Positions 17,424 to 26,523 of a DNA stretch of 64,000 nt are shown piece by piece. A model generated the notes under the pieces. That model searched no databases. It was not told the origin of the DNA and saw only the letters and a list, made by a program, of their open reading frames with translations. How positions within the stretch are numbered: position 1 is the stretch's first letter; each line of letters opens with the position of its first letter. Location: positions 1 through 64,000 of the forward strand of contig NZ_LXET01000013.1 in assembly GCF_001655005.1 (NCBI RefSeq). Reading direction: 5' to 3'. The stretch comes from Hafnia paralvei ATCC 29927 (lineage in GTDB: Bacteria; Pseudomonadota; Gammaproteobacteria; Enterobacterales; Enterobacteriaceae). Made by a program: the position numbers and the translations under genes.

Positions 17424-17880
17424 CTGTCACTAACTCCTTCCAGTTAACGCTTTTGCCATCCACAATCCCGGTTATCGCCAGATGCGTCATCGCGCTGCCG
17501 GGGGCCGCGCCATGCCAGTGTTTGACGCCTGCCGGGCAAGAGACTACGTCACCGGCGCGGATAATTTGCACCGGCTGGCCTTCTTGCTGGGTGAGCCCAA
17601 CACCCGAGGTCACAATCAGCCGCTGACCTGCCGGATGCGTATGCCAGGCGGAACGAGCTCCGGGTTCAAACGTGACATAAGCCCCGGAAACAGGGATGTC
17701 GTTATCTGGCTTGAAGAGAGGATCAACCCGGACGCGACCGGTAAAGTTCTCGGCTGGCCCGTACACCGCGTTCTGACTTCCTGTGGGGGCGATATGGACA
17801 GCGGGATTTTGCTCCGCTGCCCAGGATGAAAATGTAAAGAGGGGCAGTAACAGCCCGAGGTAACGTAAATGTCTGATCAT
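17401..17880 (-). CDS. Exported cupin-domain protein
   Basis: A 159-residue single-domain cupin with a Sec signal peptide (LGLLLPLFTFSSWAAEQ). Both cupin motifs are visible: GARSAWHTHPAGQRLIVTSG and GDVVSCPAGVKHWHGAAP, with His ligands for a metal. It is first in a four-gene operon (cupin, CMD, flavodoxin, FGE-fold) and lies 71-97 bp downstream of a 27-bp regulatory box. The reaction is unknown. Confidence 0.9.
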   Translation of the reverse strand: MIRHLRYLGLLLPLFTFSSWAAEQNPAVHIAPTGSQNAVYGPAENFTGRVRVDPLFKPDNDIPVSGAYVTFEPGARSAWHTHPAGQRLIVTSGVGLTQQEGQPVQIIRAGDVVSCPAGVKHWHGAAPGSAMTHLAITGIVDGKSVNWKELVTDEQYHAH

Positions 17881-17950
17881 GCAAAGCGTCCTTATCTACG
17901 ATGATGGGGAGGGTCTGCAATGATTCTAATCAGGGTGACATGTCGTCAGA

Positions 17951-17977
17951 CTGACGCCAGCCTGACAATTCTGTCAG
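17951..17977. promoter_or_regulatory. 27-bp two-component box 1, upstream of cupin operon
   Basis: The plus strand reads CTGACG, 5 nt, CTGACA, 4 nt, TGTCAG. Read towards the cupin gene this is a CTGACA/TGTCAG palindrome followed one helical turn later by CGTCAG. The palindrome resembles CusR/HprR boxes (TGACA, spacer, TGTCA). The same layout is found at 19413 and 22823. Confidence 0.75.
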
Positions 17978-17984
17978 TTAACCT

Positions 17985-18677
17985 CTATTGGGGTGACATC
18001 GCTTTGCATTTTCTAAATATAAAAAACCAAAGCAAAAAGCGCGTCATTAAGGCAAATAAAACAATAATGGCCAGGTAGCGGAAATAAAAAAGAAGGGCAG
18101 ATTCATCGTAATCGAAAAAGGAGAAATCGACTTTCATCAGCAAATAATCGAGATAGTCCGTGTTCAGTAATCCGTACAATCCCAGTAGTGCGATGAGCGA
18201 AAAAACGCCCGGCATAATGATATTGGCAACGGGTGAGCTGCCGGAGATGTTCAGGATCCGGCAGAAAAACGTGGCCAGCATTTTCCAGTGCGACCCAACA
18301 TGTAGCGCCAGAATGAGCATCCCCCAATGGACCGACGTCATGTGTACTTTTCTGACCCAGTTCGCAGGGTTGTGGAACGGCAACTCCAGAAGAATATGTC
18401 GGGACAGCATCATGCCAGAGACAATAGCGGTCAGGATGACAACGAACGTCACTGCATTAATGACTCTGTTAACTCTTTGCATCGTTAACGGAATATTCGG
18501 TGACAGTGACCATAGTCGACGTCGGTTAAGGTATAAATGCAACATAATGAGCAGCGTAAAAATAATCCCCGCCCATTCATGCACGATTTCACCATGAAGG
18601 TGAAACCCCATCAGTACCAGCAGAAGTAACGTCATCAGCGTATCCTGCATGACCTGGAAAATATAAATTTTCTTCAT
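17985..18677 (-). CDS. DUF4405 cytochrome b-like membrane protein
   Basis: A 230-residue integral membrane protein with about five or six hydrophobic segments and several histidines in or near them (FHLHGEIVHEW, MLHLYLN, HMTSVHWGMLILALHVGSHW). It fits DUF4405, related to the cytochrome b561/FdnI heme-binding bundle. It starts 10 bp after the exported flavodoxin gene at 18687 and is surely co-transcribed. I infer that it could pass electrons from the quinone pool to the periplasmic flavodoxin. Confidence 0.8.
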   Translation of the reverse strand: MKKIYIFQVMQDTLMTLLLLVLMGFHLHGEIVHEWAGIIFTLLIMLHLYLNRRRLWSLSPNIPLTMQRVNRVINAVTFVVILTAIVSGMMLSRHILLELPFHNPANWVRKVHMTSVHWGMLILALHVGSHWKMLATFFCRILNISGSSPVANIIMPGVFSLIALLGLYGLLNTDYLDYLLMKVDFSFFDYDESALLFYFRYLAIIVLFALMTRFLLWFFIFRKCKAMSPQ

Positions 18678-18686
18678 GTCGATGGG

Positions 18687-19343
18687 TTAACGCTGCGGCT
18701 GAACTTGTTTTACCCATTGCTCAACCTGCGCGGGTACGTCAGGGCCTGAAACATCATTGCGCGAGATCGAGAGCGCACGAGTGATCAATCTGGCCTGTGG
18801 CTGCATGCGGGCTATTTGTCGCAGGGAGTCGGCTAACCGGCTGCCGCCGTGGGTGGTAAAAGGAATGACCGTTTTACCGGCAAAGTCATTTTGCTCAAAG
18901 AGGCTATATATCACCATTGGCATGGTATACCACCAGATGGGATAACCAACGTAAATGGTGTCGTAATTGCTGAGGTCGGGGAGTGGCGTTTTAAGTGATG
19001 GCCTGGCGTTAGTTTGCTGCTCCTTTTCGGCAACCCGTAACAGTGCATCATGCTGGCGAGGGTAGGGGGTGGCGGTTTCAATGCGATACAGGTCGCCGTG
19101 GGTCTGCTTCTGAATCAGCTGTGCGACAAACTGCGTGCTGCCGGTCTCCGGCGTATTTTTTTGTAATACGCTGGCCCCAGAAAAGCCATCAACGGCACCA
19201 GGTTTCATCTCCTCGGGCTGGGAAAAATAGATAATCAGCGTGCGGGACGGGGCGGATGAGTTCTCTGATGAGAACGCGGGTTGTCCCAGAAACCCCATGA
19301 CCATCATCGCCAGAAACCCGCTAAATACCTTTCCTATTCTCAC
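18687..19343 (-). CDS. Exported flavodoxin
   Basis: A 218-residue flavodoxin-like protein with a signal peptide (FSGFLAMMVMGFLGQPAFSS). The core is TLIIYFSQPEE, then an insert (about residues 40-70), GSTQFVAQLIQ, YPRQHDALLRVAEKEQ, YVGYPIWWYTMPMVIYSL and PFTTHGGSRLADSL. It differs from the flavodoxin at 16068 by the insert, which separates the phosphate-loop strand from the following helix. It is first in an operon with the DUF4405 gene; a 27-bp box lies 70-96 bp upstream, inside the end of the sensor kinase gene. Confidence 0.87.
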   Translation of the reverse strand: MRIGKVFSGFLAMMVMGFLGQPAFSSENSSAPSRTLIIYFSQPEEMKPGAVDGFSGASVLQKNTPETGSTQFVAQLIQKQTHGDLYRIETATPYPRQHDALLRVAEKEQQTNARPSLKTPLPDLSNYDTIYVGYPIWWYTMPMVIYSLFEQNDFAGKTVIPFTTHGGSRLADSLRQIARMQPQARLITRALSISRNDVSGPDVPAQVEQWVKQVQPQR

Positions 19344-19407
19344 TGTTTCCTTCCTTCAATCAGCAGTGGTGAGTCTTTGCCGTGATTCTGACGCAGGCAA
19401 CCTGACA

Positions 19408-20865
19408 TCAAACTGACGGCTCTCTGACAATTTTGTCAGCAGGCTTAAAGAGAGGGCGCTCTGACATGGGTTCCTTTGTGCGGATAGGCTCAGGCTGTTT
19501 AGCAAACGTCAGCCCAAAGGTATTGATACCTTTCTCGCTCCGGGCAAAGACATCTCCCCGGTGCATAATGGCGACGGCGCGTACGATCGACAGGCCCAGC
19601 CCATGGTGGGTATCACTTCTCGCCCGGGAGGTGTCAACGCGATAGAACCGCTCGAAAAGCCGGTGTAGGTGTTCTGGTGCTATTGGATCGCCCGGGTTTG
19701 ACACTTCAACACAAGCTTGATGACCTTTTTCGCTTAACCGCACCGTAACTGTGCTATTGGACGGCGAATGCCTTGCACTGTTTTCCAGTAAATTAGCCAG
19801 TGAACGGTGGAACAGCCGCCGGTCGATATGTGCGGTGACGTCGCCTTCCACATCCAGAGAAAGCTGTTTTTCAGCAAAAGAAGGTTCCACATACTCCGCT
19901 GTTTTCAAAGTTTCTTCTCGCAGTGACACTTGGGTCAACTGGGACGCATGTTCACCCGCGTGGGCATGGGACAGGAACAGCATGTCGTTAACGATAGACG
20001 TCATGCGTTCGAGTTCTTCCAGATTGGAACCCAATAATTCTTCCAGTTCATCATGCGAACGTCGGCGTGAGAGACCCAGTTGCGTCTGGCCGATAAGGTT
20101 GGTCAGCGGGGTACGGAGTTCATGCGCAACATCGGCGTTAAAGCTGTCGAGCTGACGCCAGGCGATTTCCTGACGTTCTAACACGCCATTAAATGATGAC
20201 GCCAGTTGTTGCAGTTCTTCTGGCAAAGCGCGGGTATTCAGGCGCTGGCCATGGTCACCCGGTGCAAGATGCTGGGCCTCTTTACTGAGTGCTCCAACGG
20301 GACGAAGACCGATCCTTGATACGATGTATCCCAGCAAGGCGACAATCACGACGCCCAGCGCGGCTATGATTAACAGCGTCCGGGTGAAGGCATTCAGTGT
20401 GCCCATATACGGCGTGGAGTCGATGGCAACTATGTAGCGCAGCTCAGGCCTTTCACCGTTGGCGGGGATCGTTTTCACTAACAGAAACAGCGAGCAGGCA
20501 CCTTCCGATGCGCCGGGAACTTTATTAAAGCCTTCCTGTAAAGAAGACCACTCAACACCCACCGGTGGTGTTCCCCCCATGCTAAAGCGTGGGTTATCGC
20601 TCACTATCCAATAGCGAACGCGCTCACCTTCAGAATTGGTTAACACAGTGAATTTATTGGCCAGCGTCGACCAGCCATCTGCCGAGGTTCGGGCGGTGAT
20701 CCACGGGCTCATTAATGATTCCCGGAATAGCAGTTCGTTGTGCATCTGCTTCTGCAAAGAATCATGCAAAGAGCTTCTGAGCAGAATGCCGATAACGGAC
20801 ACAATCAGCAGCGCGGATAAGGCAAACATCAGCGCCAGGTGAACGGAGATGGAACGCTCAGGCAT
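19408..20865 (-). CDS. Sensor histidine kinase, CusS/HprS type
   Basis: A 485-residue membrane sensor kinase: TM1 (about 10-30), a periplasmic domain of about 130 residues, TM2 (LLIIAALGVVIVALLGYIVS), HAMP, the phosphoacceptor H-box DVAHELRTPLTNLIGQTQL, N-box LLENSARHSP and G-boxes HGLGLSIVRAVA. Heavy-metal/oxidative-stress sensors such as CusS and HprS share this layout. The start at 20865 has AAGGGGA just upstream; an ATG at 20880 touching the regulator stop is less likely. The signal is unknown; given the regulon, envelope oxidative or electrophile stress is a reasonable guess. Confidence 0.92.
   Translation of the reverse strand: MPERSISVHLALMFALSALLIVSVIGILLRSSLHDSLQKQMHNELLFRESLMSPWITARTSADGWSTLANKFTVLTNSEGERVRYWIVSDNPRFSMGGTPPVGVEWSSLQEGFNKVPGASEGACSLFLLVKTIPANGERPELRYIVAIDSTPYMGTLNAFTRTLLIIAALGVVIVALLGYIVSRIGLRPVGALSKEAQHLAPGDHGQRLNTRALPEELQQLASSFNGVLERQEIAWRQLDSFNADVAHELRTPLTNLIGQTQLGLSRRRSHDELEELLGSNLEELERMTSIVNDMLFLSHAHAGEHASQLTQVSLREETLKTAEYVEPSFAEKQLSLDVEGDVTAHIDRRLFHRSLANLLENSARHSPSNSTVTVRLSEKGHQACVEVSNPGDPIAPEHLHRLFERFYRVDTSRARSDTHHGLGLSIVRAVAIMHRGDVFARSEKGINTFGLTFAKQPEPIRTKEPMSERPLFKPADKIVREPSV
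19413..19439. promoter_or_regulatory. 27-bp two-component box 2, upstream of flavodoxin
   Basis: CTGACG, 5 nt, CTGACA, 4 nt, TGTCAG on the plus strand, with the same spacing as box 1. It lies within the last codons of the sensor kinase gene, giving the flavodoxin-DUF4405 unit its own promoter. Confidence 0.75.
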
Positions 20866-20880
20866 GCTTATCCCCTTCAT

Positions 20881-21561
20881 TTATTCGGACCGGACTTCGA
20901 GGACATAACCCATGCCACGAACGGTATGTAATAGTTTGACGTCGAACGGCGCATCCACTTTGGCTCGCAGGCGTTTAATGGCCACTTCAACCACGTTGGC
21001 ATCGCTATCAAAGTTCATGTCCCATATCTGCTCAGCTATCATCATCTTTGACAGAATCTCCCCCTGATGCCGGGCCAGAAGGCTCAGCAGGGAAAACTCT
21101 TTCGCGGTCAGTTCCAGCCGCGTTCCGGCGCGAAATACCCGGCGAGCCAGCAGGTCGAGATGCAGATCGTGAATCTGCAACTGAGTGATGTCTGCGCCAT
21201 CCGTAGCGCGGCGACGCACCAGTGCCTGAATACGCGCCACCAGCTCAATAAGCGAGAAGGGCTTGGGGAGGTAATCATCCGCGCCAAGGCGAAGCCCTTT
21301 AACGCGTTCATCGACCGAGCCGCGAGCCGAAAGCATTAGCACCGGCGTCTGTTTGGCTGCTCGCACACCCTCAAGTACCCGGTAGCCATCCATCCCCGGC
21401 AGCATCACATCCAGTATTATCGCGTCGTAGTCGAACTCCAGCGCGTAATGAAGACCTTCAGCTCCGTCTGCAGAGACATCTACCGTAAATCCGGACTCAC
21501 TCAACGCACGGTTGAGATAGGTTGACGTTTTTTCTTCATCTTCGACTAACAACAGGCGCAT
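20881..21561 (-). CDS. OmpR-family response regulator, CusR/HprR type
   Basis: A 226-residue response regulator. Receiver: acidic pocket EDEE, phospho-acceptor Asp in DAIILDVMLPGMDG, Thr/Ser and Lys in LMLSAR and YLPKPFSL. C-terminal winged helix: LELTAKEFSLLSLLARHQGEILSKMMIAEQIWD and NVVEVAIKRLRAKVD with HTVRGMGYVLE. It is nearest to CusR/HprR in type, whose known box contains TGACA and TGTCA half sites, as do the boxes at 17951, 19413 and 22823. The operon is reductase-regulator-kinase. Confidence 0.93.
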   Translation of the reverse strand: MRLLLVEDEEKTSTYLNRALSESGFTVDVSADGAEGLHYALEFDYDAIILDVMLPGMDGYRVLEGVRAAKQTPVLMLSARGSVDERVKGLRLGADDYLPKPFSLIELVARIQALVRRRATDGADITQLQIHDLHLDLLARRVFRAGTRLELTAKEFSLLSLLARHQGEILSKMMIAEQIWDMNFDSDANVVEVAIKRLRAKVDAPFDVKLLHTVRGMGYVLEVRSE

Positions 21562-21575
21562 AACGGGACTTCCTC

Positions 21576-22742
21576 TTAACTTTTCATCGGTGCTTCAACA
21601 TCGGAATAAACCTGCACGGCATCCGGCAGACGTTGACCCTGGATAGTGATGGCGTCCAGTGAGCGGGTGAGCTCGGTCATCTCGGCGGAAGTCAGCGACA
21701 CGCCGGTAGCCGCTGTGTTTTGCAGCATATGGTCTTTATTGGTGGTGCCAGGAATGGGAACAATCCACGGTTTACGGGCCAGGAGCCATGCCAGTGCAAT
21801 CTGCCCCGGTGCGGCATTTTTTCTTATTGCCCAAGATTTCAGTAGTTCAACCAGCTGTAAGTTGTGCGGCAGGTTTTCAGGCGAGAAGCGCGTTTCCGTC
21901 GCGCGGAAATCACCGGCAGCGAACCGGGTATTCTCATCAATCCAGCCCGTTAAAAATTGCACGCCGAGTGGACTCCATGGCACGAACCCGATGCCCAGCT
22001 CTTCACACACTGAAAGTACCTGCTTTTCAGGGCCGCGCCAGAGCATGGAGTATTCACTTTGTACGGCGGTAACGGGTAATGCCGCATGGGCGCGCCTCAA
22101 CGTATTGATGCCCATTTCTGACAGACCCCAGTGCAGGACTTTTCCCTGATCCATTAAATCTTTCACCACACCGGCGACATCTTCGACCGGGATCTGTGGA
22201 TCAACCCGGTGTTGATACAGTAAATCGATACGATCAGTACGCAGACGTTTGAGCATGTTTTCGACGACCTGTCTGATATGCTCCGGCCTGCTGTTAAGCC
22301 CCGGCAGACGTTTCCCTGTCTGTTGGTCAATGTTCCAGCCAAACTTGGTGGCGATAACGATTTTGTCCCTGAACGGGGCGACACCTTCTCCGAGAATTTT
22401 TTCGACTTCAAACGGGCCGTAGGCTTCAGCAGCGTCGAAGAACGTTACCCCTTCATCAAATGCCTGACGGATAACATTGATCATCTCGGGACGCCAGGGA
22501 ACGGACGTGTCGTATTTGCGACTCATGTTCTGCACGCCCAGACCGACGGCAGAAACTTCCAGCTTCCCGAGTTTACGCTTGCCAGGAGCAGCAGGGCGTT
22601 GACTGGGTTGTCTGGATAAATCGACCTGAAAGGATTGGCTCGCCGCTGATACGTGGGGAATCAGCGAGGCGGCGGCAATACCGGCCCCGGCGACTAATAG
22701 CTTGCGCCGCTCTGGCATTGTTGGGGCATTCTGGCTTTTCAT
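21576..22742 (-). CDS. Aldo/keto reductase with Tat-type signal
   Basis: A 388-residue aldo/keto reductase with about 50 extra N-terminal residues containing MPERRKLLVAGAGIAAASLIPHVSA, a Tat-like signal, before the domain start KRKLGKLEVSAVGLGV. Tetrad: Asp and Tyr in FFDAAEAYGP, Lys in VIATKFGWN, His in LLYQHRVDP. The NADP-binding segment IPGTTNKDHML is present. Export of such an enzyme folded with cofactor would explain a Tat signal. It is the first gene of the operon with the two-component system and lies 81-107 bp downstream of box 3. Confidence 0.9.
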   Translation of the reverse strand: MKSQNAPTMPERRKLLVAGAGIAAASLIPHVSAASQSFQVDLSRQPSQRPAAPGKRKLGKLEVSAVGLGVQNMSRKYDTSVPWRPEMINVIRQAFDEGVTFFDAAEAYGPFEVEKILGEGVAPFRDKIVIATKFGWNIDQQTGKRLPGLNSRPEHIRQVVENMLKRLRTDRIDLLYQHRVDPQIPVEDVAGVVKDLMDQGKVLHWGLSEMGINTLRRAHAALPVTAVQSEYSMLWRGPEKQVLSVCEELGIGFVPWSPLGVQFLTGWIDENTRFAAGDFRATETRFSPENLPHNLQLVELLKSWAIRKNAAPGQIALAWLLARKPWIVPIPGTTNKDHMLQNTAATGVSLTSAEMTELTRSLDAITIQGQRLPDAVQVYSDVEAPMKS

Positions 22743-22822
22743 TGATCGCTCCGTTTCTCAGCAAATTAAACATGACTCTCATTTAAGCGGGACCATTCTG
22801 CGTTGTGATTGCCAACATAAAG

Positions 22823-22849
22823 CTGACGGTTTTCTGACAGCTCTGTCAG
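22823..22849. promoter_or_regulatory. 27-bp two-component box 3, upstream of reductase operon
   Basis: CTGACG, 5 nt, CTGACA, 4 nt, TGTCAG. It is in the divergent region between the Tat-type reductase (start 22742) and the hydrolase (start 22993). It could autoregulate the two-component operon and perhaps act on the hydrolase. Confidence 0.75.
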
Positions 22850-22992
22850 AAATGCTTTCCCATCCCAGTTTGTTTCCTGACAAAAATGTTATTTCCCCGT
22901 CACGATGCTGACAGCGCTCTCCGCCTAATCTGAGCCTGCAAATTTGATTCCGCGAGCCTGCATAATCAGGCTGACACTCATCGGGAGAGACC

Positions 22993-24042
22993 ATGAAATT
23001 CACGCTTATCAGTGCAGTGCTACTCACGGCAATGGCCGGAGTGACCTCAGTCAATGCGGCTGATTACAAACAAAACCCTTTCACATTGGCCTATGACGGT
23101 GCCATCACCGAGAACGTCAAAGGCAAGGTCAACATTCATCCGGTGAAATACGATCTGCATGGCATCCAGATTGCTGCGAATGTCTATACCCCTGCTAACT
23201 ACGATCCCGCAAAAAAATACCCTGCGGTGGTGGTCGCGCATCCAAATGGCGGCGTAAAAGAGCAGGTCGCTGGGTTGTATGCCCAGCGTCTTGCTGAGCA
23301 GGGCTACATCACAATTACCGCCGATGCAGCGTATCAGGGCGCTAGCGGTGGAATGCCTCGAAGCGTGGATAAACCCGCTAATCGTATCGAGGATATCCAC
23401 GGCATGGCTGACTACATTAGCCAGTATCCTGGTGTAGATACTGCCCGCCTCGGTCTGCTTGGCATTTGCGGTGGCGGTGGTTATTCACTCGTTGCGGCCG
23501 AAACTGACAAGCGGTTCAAATCGATAGCAACCATCAGCATGTTTAATTCAGGCCTTGTGCGCCGCAACGGTATGCAGGATTCACAGCTGGATACTCTCCA
23601 GCAGCGGCTTCAGCAGGCTTCTGACGCACGTGCTCAGGAAGCCGCCGGAGGCGAAGTACTTTACTCTGGTGATGCCAACCTGACTGATGAACAGATTTCT
23701 AAATTACCTTTTGCCTTGTATCGCCAGGGCTACGAGTACTACTGGAAAACCCACGCGCACCCGAACTCCACGTTTAAATACACCACCAGCAGTCTTCTGG
23801 ATTTGATGAGCTTTGACGTAACGGACCATATCAATCTCATCAATAAACCCCTGCTGATGATTGCTGGTACAAAAGCGGATACGCTCTATATGACTGAAGA
23901 TGCGTTCGCGAAAGCCACCGGTACGAAGGACAAAGAACTCTTCCTGATCGATGGCGCGACCCATATCGAAATGTATTGGGTACCCAAATATGTTGACCAG
24001 GCAATGCAAAAGTTAGACGTCTTCTTCGATAAGAATATTTAA
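22993..24042 (+). CDS. Exported alpha/beta hydrolase, dienelactone-hydrolase-like
   Basis: A 349-residue hydrolase with a signal peptide (MKFTLISAVLLTAMAGVTSVNA). The nucleophile elbow is GICGGGGY, with Cys instead of Ser, as in dienelactone hydrolase; the Asp (MIAGTKADTLY) and His (IDGATHIEMYW) of the triad follow. It acts in the periplasm on an unknown ester or lactone. It is divergent from the two-component operon. A homologue with the same GIC elbow is at 56386. Confidence 0.88.
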   Translation: MKFTLISAVLLTAMAGVTSVNAADYKQNPFTLAYDGAITENVKGKVNIHPVKYDLHGIQIAANVYTPANYDPAKKYPAVVVAHPNGGVKEQVAGLYAQRLAEQGYITITADAAYQGASGGMPRSVDKPANRIEDIHGMADYISQYPGVDTARLGLLGICGGGGYSLVAAETDKRFKSIATISMFNSGLVRRNGMQDSQLDTLQQRLQQASDARAQEAAGGEVLYSGDANLTDEQISKLPFALYRQGYEYYWKTHAHPNSTFKYTTSSLLDLMSFDVTDHINLINKPLLMIAGTKADTLYMTEDAFAKATGTKDKELFLIDGATHIEMYWVPKYVDQAMQKLDVFFDKNI

Positions 24043-24228
24043 TTAGCCTCCGATAACGCCCCAGCCGCGCAGGCTGGGTATGCCTTTCAGTTGAAGCCAC
24101 TTACCGCTGCATTTCACATTGCGTATTCACGCGATATACCCAGATTAACCAAGTTGCGGTTAAAGATAATTACGCTGATTAAATAGGTGCTATGAGTTAA
24201 ATTCATAAGCGTGGCGGAGATGCGGTGG

Positions 24229-25431
24229 TCATTCTTTTAGCTGAACGGTCAGTGCCATCAAGGCGCTAGCTGCTGTAAACAACGCAATTATCCAGCCCAT
24301 GGTCCACGGCGTGCCATCACTGAACAGAGCGAGAAGCAGTGAAGATATGATGCCGCTGCCGTATTGTAATGCGCCCATTAGCGCCGATGCGGAACCAGCC
24401 ACATTAGGCACTGCGTCTAGTGCGCAAGCCGTGGACGTTGCAGCGATGATGCCATTCATAGAGAAGAACACGAACACAGCGCCGATAATCACGGTAATTC
24501 CACCTATCCCTAGGCCCGTTGTGACCGCCAGCACTATTGCCGCAATAGTGGCGATGAATACGGCATTCCTGAGCAACGCTTCCAGTGGATAGCGGTGAAC
24601 CAGACGTCTGTTGACCATGCTCACCGCCATCAGTCCAACAATGTTTACTGCAAACAACCAACCGTAGTGCTGTGGATCAACGCCGAAGTAAGTGATGTAC
24701 ACAAACGGAGAGCCGGTGATAAAGGCGTAGGCTGCAACGTAGTAGAACGTCAGACATAGCGTAAAACGCATGTATTTGGCGTTGGTCAGTAAGGCATAGT
24801 AATTGTGAAAAGCTTTGGTTACGGATGCTCGTGAGCGTTTTTCAGCGGGTAATGTCTCCGGCAACCAGAATAAAGACAACAGCATTAATGTTCCGATAAT
24901 CGTCAGTAGCCAGAAAATGGCATGCCACGAGGTGACTTTAATCATCTGCCCGCCGATAAGGGGCCCAGCAATTGGCGCGATGGCCATGATGATCATCAGG
25001 GTCGAAAGCATTTGTGCTGCACGAGTGCGGCTAAACAGATCGCGGATCATTGCTCGAGCCAGCATCGGCCCGGTACAGGCACCTAAAGCCTGAAAAACTC
25101 GCCAGAAGACAATTTGTACAATATCTGTTGATAACGCGCAGCCCACCGAGCCGATGATGAATAGACCTAAACCGATAAACAGTGGCAGACGACGCCCATA
25201 ACGATCGCTAATGGGTCCCCAAATGAGTTGTGCAATGCAAAAGCCGATAAGGAACCCTGTGATTGTCAGCTCTGCGTCACCCTGTAAATCCTTTGCCATG
25301 ACGGGCATAGCTGGAAGATAGATGTCGGTTGATAAAGAGGTAACAGCCATCAGGGCGCTGAGAATGAGTAGAAACGAGAGACCGGTTTTGTTAGCTGTAA
25401 CCGGTTGTGTTTGTGCCTGTTGATTAAGCAT
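24229..25431 (-). CDS. Bcr/CflA family drug efflux MFS transporter
   Basis: A 400-residue, 12-helix major facilitator of the DHA1 Bcr/CflA group. Motif: LSTDIYLPAMPVMAKDL in helix 1, GPISDRYGRRLPLFIG in loop 2-3, and ALGACTGPMLARAMIRDLF in helix 4. It likely exports antimicrobials by proton antiport. The ATG at 25431 fits the family start; the frame is open to 25554 without homology. It is not obviously linked to the neighbours. Confidence 0.9.
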   Translation of the reverse strand: MLNQQAQTQPVTANKTGLSFLLILSALMAVTSLSTDIYLPAMPVMAKDLQGDAELTITGFLIGFCIAQLIWGPISDRYGRRLPLFIGLGLFIIGSVGCALSTDIVQIVFWRVFQALGACTGPMLARAMIRDLFSRTRAAQMLSTLMIIMAIAPIAGPLIGGQMIKVTSWHAIFWLLTIIGTLMLLSLFWLPETLPAEKRSRASVTKAFHNYYALLTNAKYMRFTLCLTFYYVAAYAFITGSPFVYITYFGVDPQHYGWLFAVNIVGLMAVSMVNRRLVHRYPLEALLRNAVFIATIAAIVLAVTTGLGIGGITVIIGAVFVFFSMNGIIAATSTACALDAVPNVAGSASALMGALQYGSGIISSLLLALFSDGTPWTMGWIIALFTAASALMALTVQLKE

Positions 25432-25585
25432 GGTGATCCGTTGGACATGAAGAGATAGGAGTATGTTAACGGGTTTGTGCTTATTGATAATCACAGGGGG
25501 AGGATAGGGATTATGAATGGCATTCATCAATTTCTGGAATTGCCTACGAAGCAATTACCCTCTTCCATAGATGCCTCAAGAGGTA

Positions 25586-26197
25586 TTAATACTGACTACA
25601 GCCAAAAGAACGCTCTTGACGGCTGTAGGATTTGGTTCTCTCTTTAGCGAAGTAACTCAAGCGAAACGTCAGTTGATTATAAACTTCGCTGTAACCGGGG
25701 GAGTTAATATCCAGGTAATAAAGTGGGTTATCGGGAAAGCGGGCTAGCGTCCAGTGCTCTGGGTGGTGACTAAGCTGTAAAGCACTCAGCCAGGCCTCTC
25801 GTATCAAGGACGCCAGGCCCGTCCCGTCTTCTTTGTAACTCCCCAGCCCATTGAATGTATCGTTATTCACGAACAACACCATGTGGTAATGCGATTTCTG
25901 ATTAATTTCACCCACCTCCCGAACCCAGGCATCGCGAAGGTGGCATGGATATGTTCGTTTACCCTGCTTCAACTTACTTCTATAGCGCGCTGCAATCTTT
26001 GCATCAAGGGATTCAATAAAACGAGATATCAGGCCCTGTCGGTTAATGAGCATATTGTCAGGAAGACGCAGGTCTACCCGAACAGCCATCGTCCGTGCAT
26101 GCTCTGCAGTCGCGTTATTTATAACGCGTAGAATACGCTGTAGGTAAGTGGTGTTGAATGGTGCATGCCGTCTATCGAGCCAGATATTGTCAAACAT
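25586..26197 (-). CDS. Inovirus Gp2-like (YagK-type) protein, possible HUH Rep fold
   Basis: A 203-residue protein of the family annotated as inovirus-type Gp2 in enterobacterial islands. It contains the HUH-like motif SHYHMVLFVNND and a later YFAKERT, which resembles the YxxK catalytic motif of rolling-circle Rep proteins. CAAGGAAA precedes the ATG at 26197. A diverged second member is at 27860, with alpA between. It may replicate or nick the former element; activity is not shown. Confidence 0.7.
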   Translation of the reverse strand: MFDNIWLDRRHAPFNTTYLQRILRVINNATAEHARTMAVRVDLRLPDNMLINRQGLISRFIESLDAKIAARYRSKLKQGKRTYPCHLRDAWVREVGEINQKSHYHMVLFVNNDTFNGLGSYKEDGTGLASLIREAWLSALQLSHHPEHWTLARFPDNPLYYLDINSPGYSEVYNQLTFRLSYFAKERTKSYSRQERSFGCSQY

Positions 26198-26523
26198 ATA
26201 ATTTTCCTTGGGTAATAAATTGCGGGCAGGGCAGAGCCTTACCCGCAATGGGCTGTTAAAGGGATTAAGGATTTAAAGGGCGATACCAGACATTAAGGCT
26301 GTCGTGTATGAGTAACCGTATATGGGCGTGACAGTGAGATAATATTGTTTATATATCAGTTGGTTAATTGAAATTACCAACCCGTCATGGGTATGAATTA
26401 CGAATCCACAAGCACCAGGAGCTGGATGATAGAAAGTGATTGATTTTTACTCCGAAGTTATATGCCCCCATATAACAACTTTCTGGTGTACCAATCAATT
26501 CCATGATTGCCTGGTACGTATCA
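26198..26523. other. Gap between two satellite genes
   Basis: Low-complexity AT-rich stretch of 326 bp without a convincing gene; open frames across it lack ribosome sites and homology that I recognise. Confidence 0.3.
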
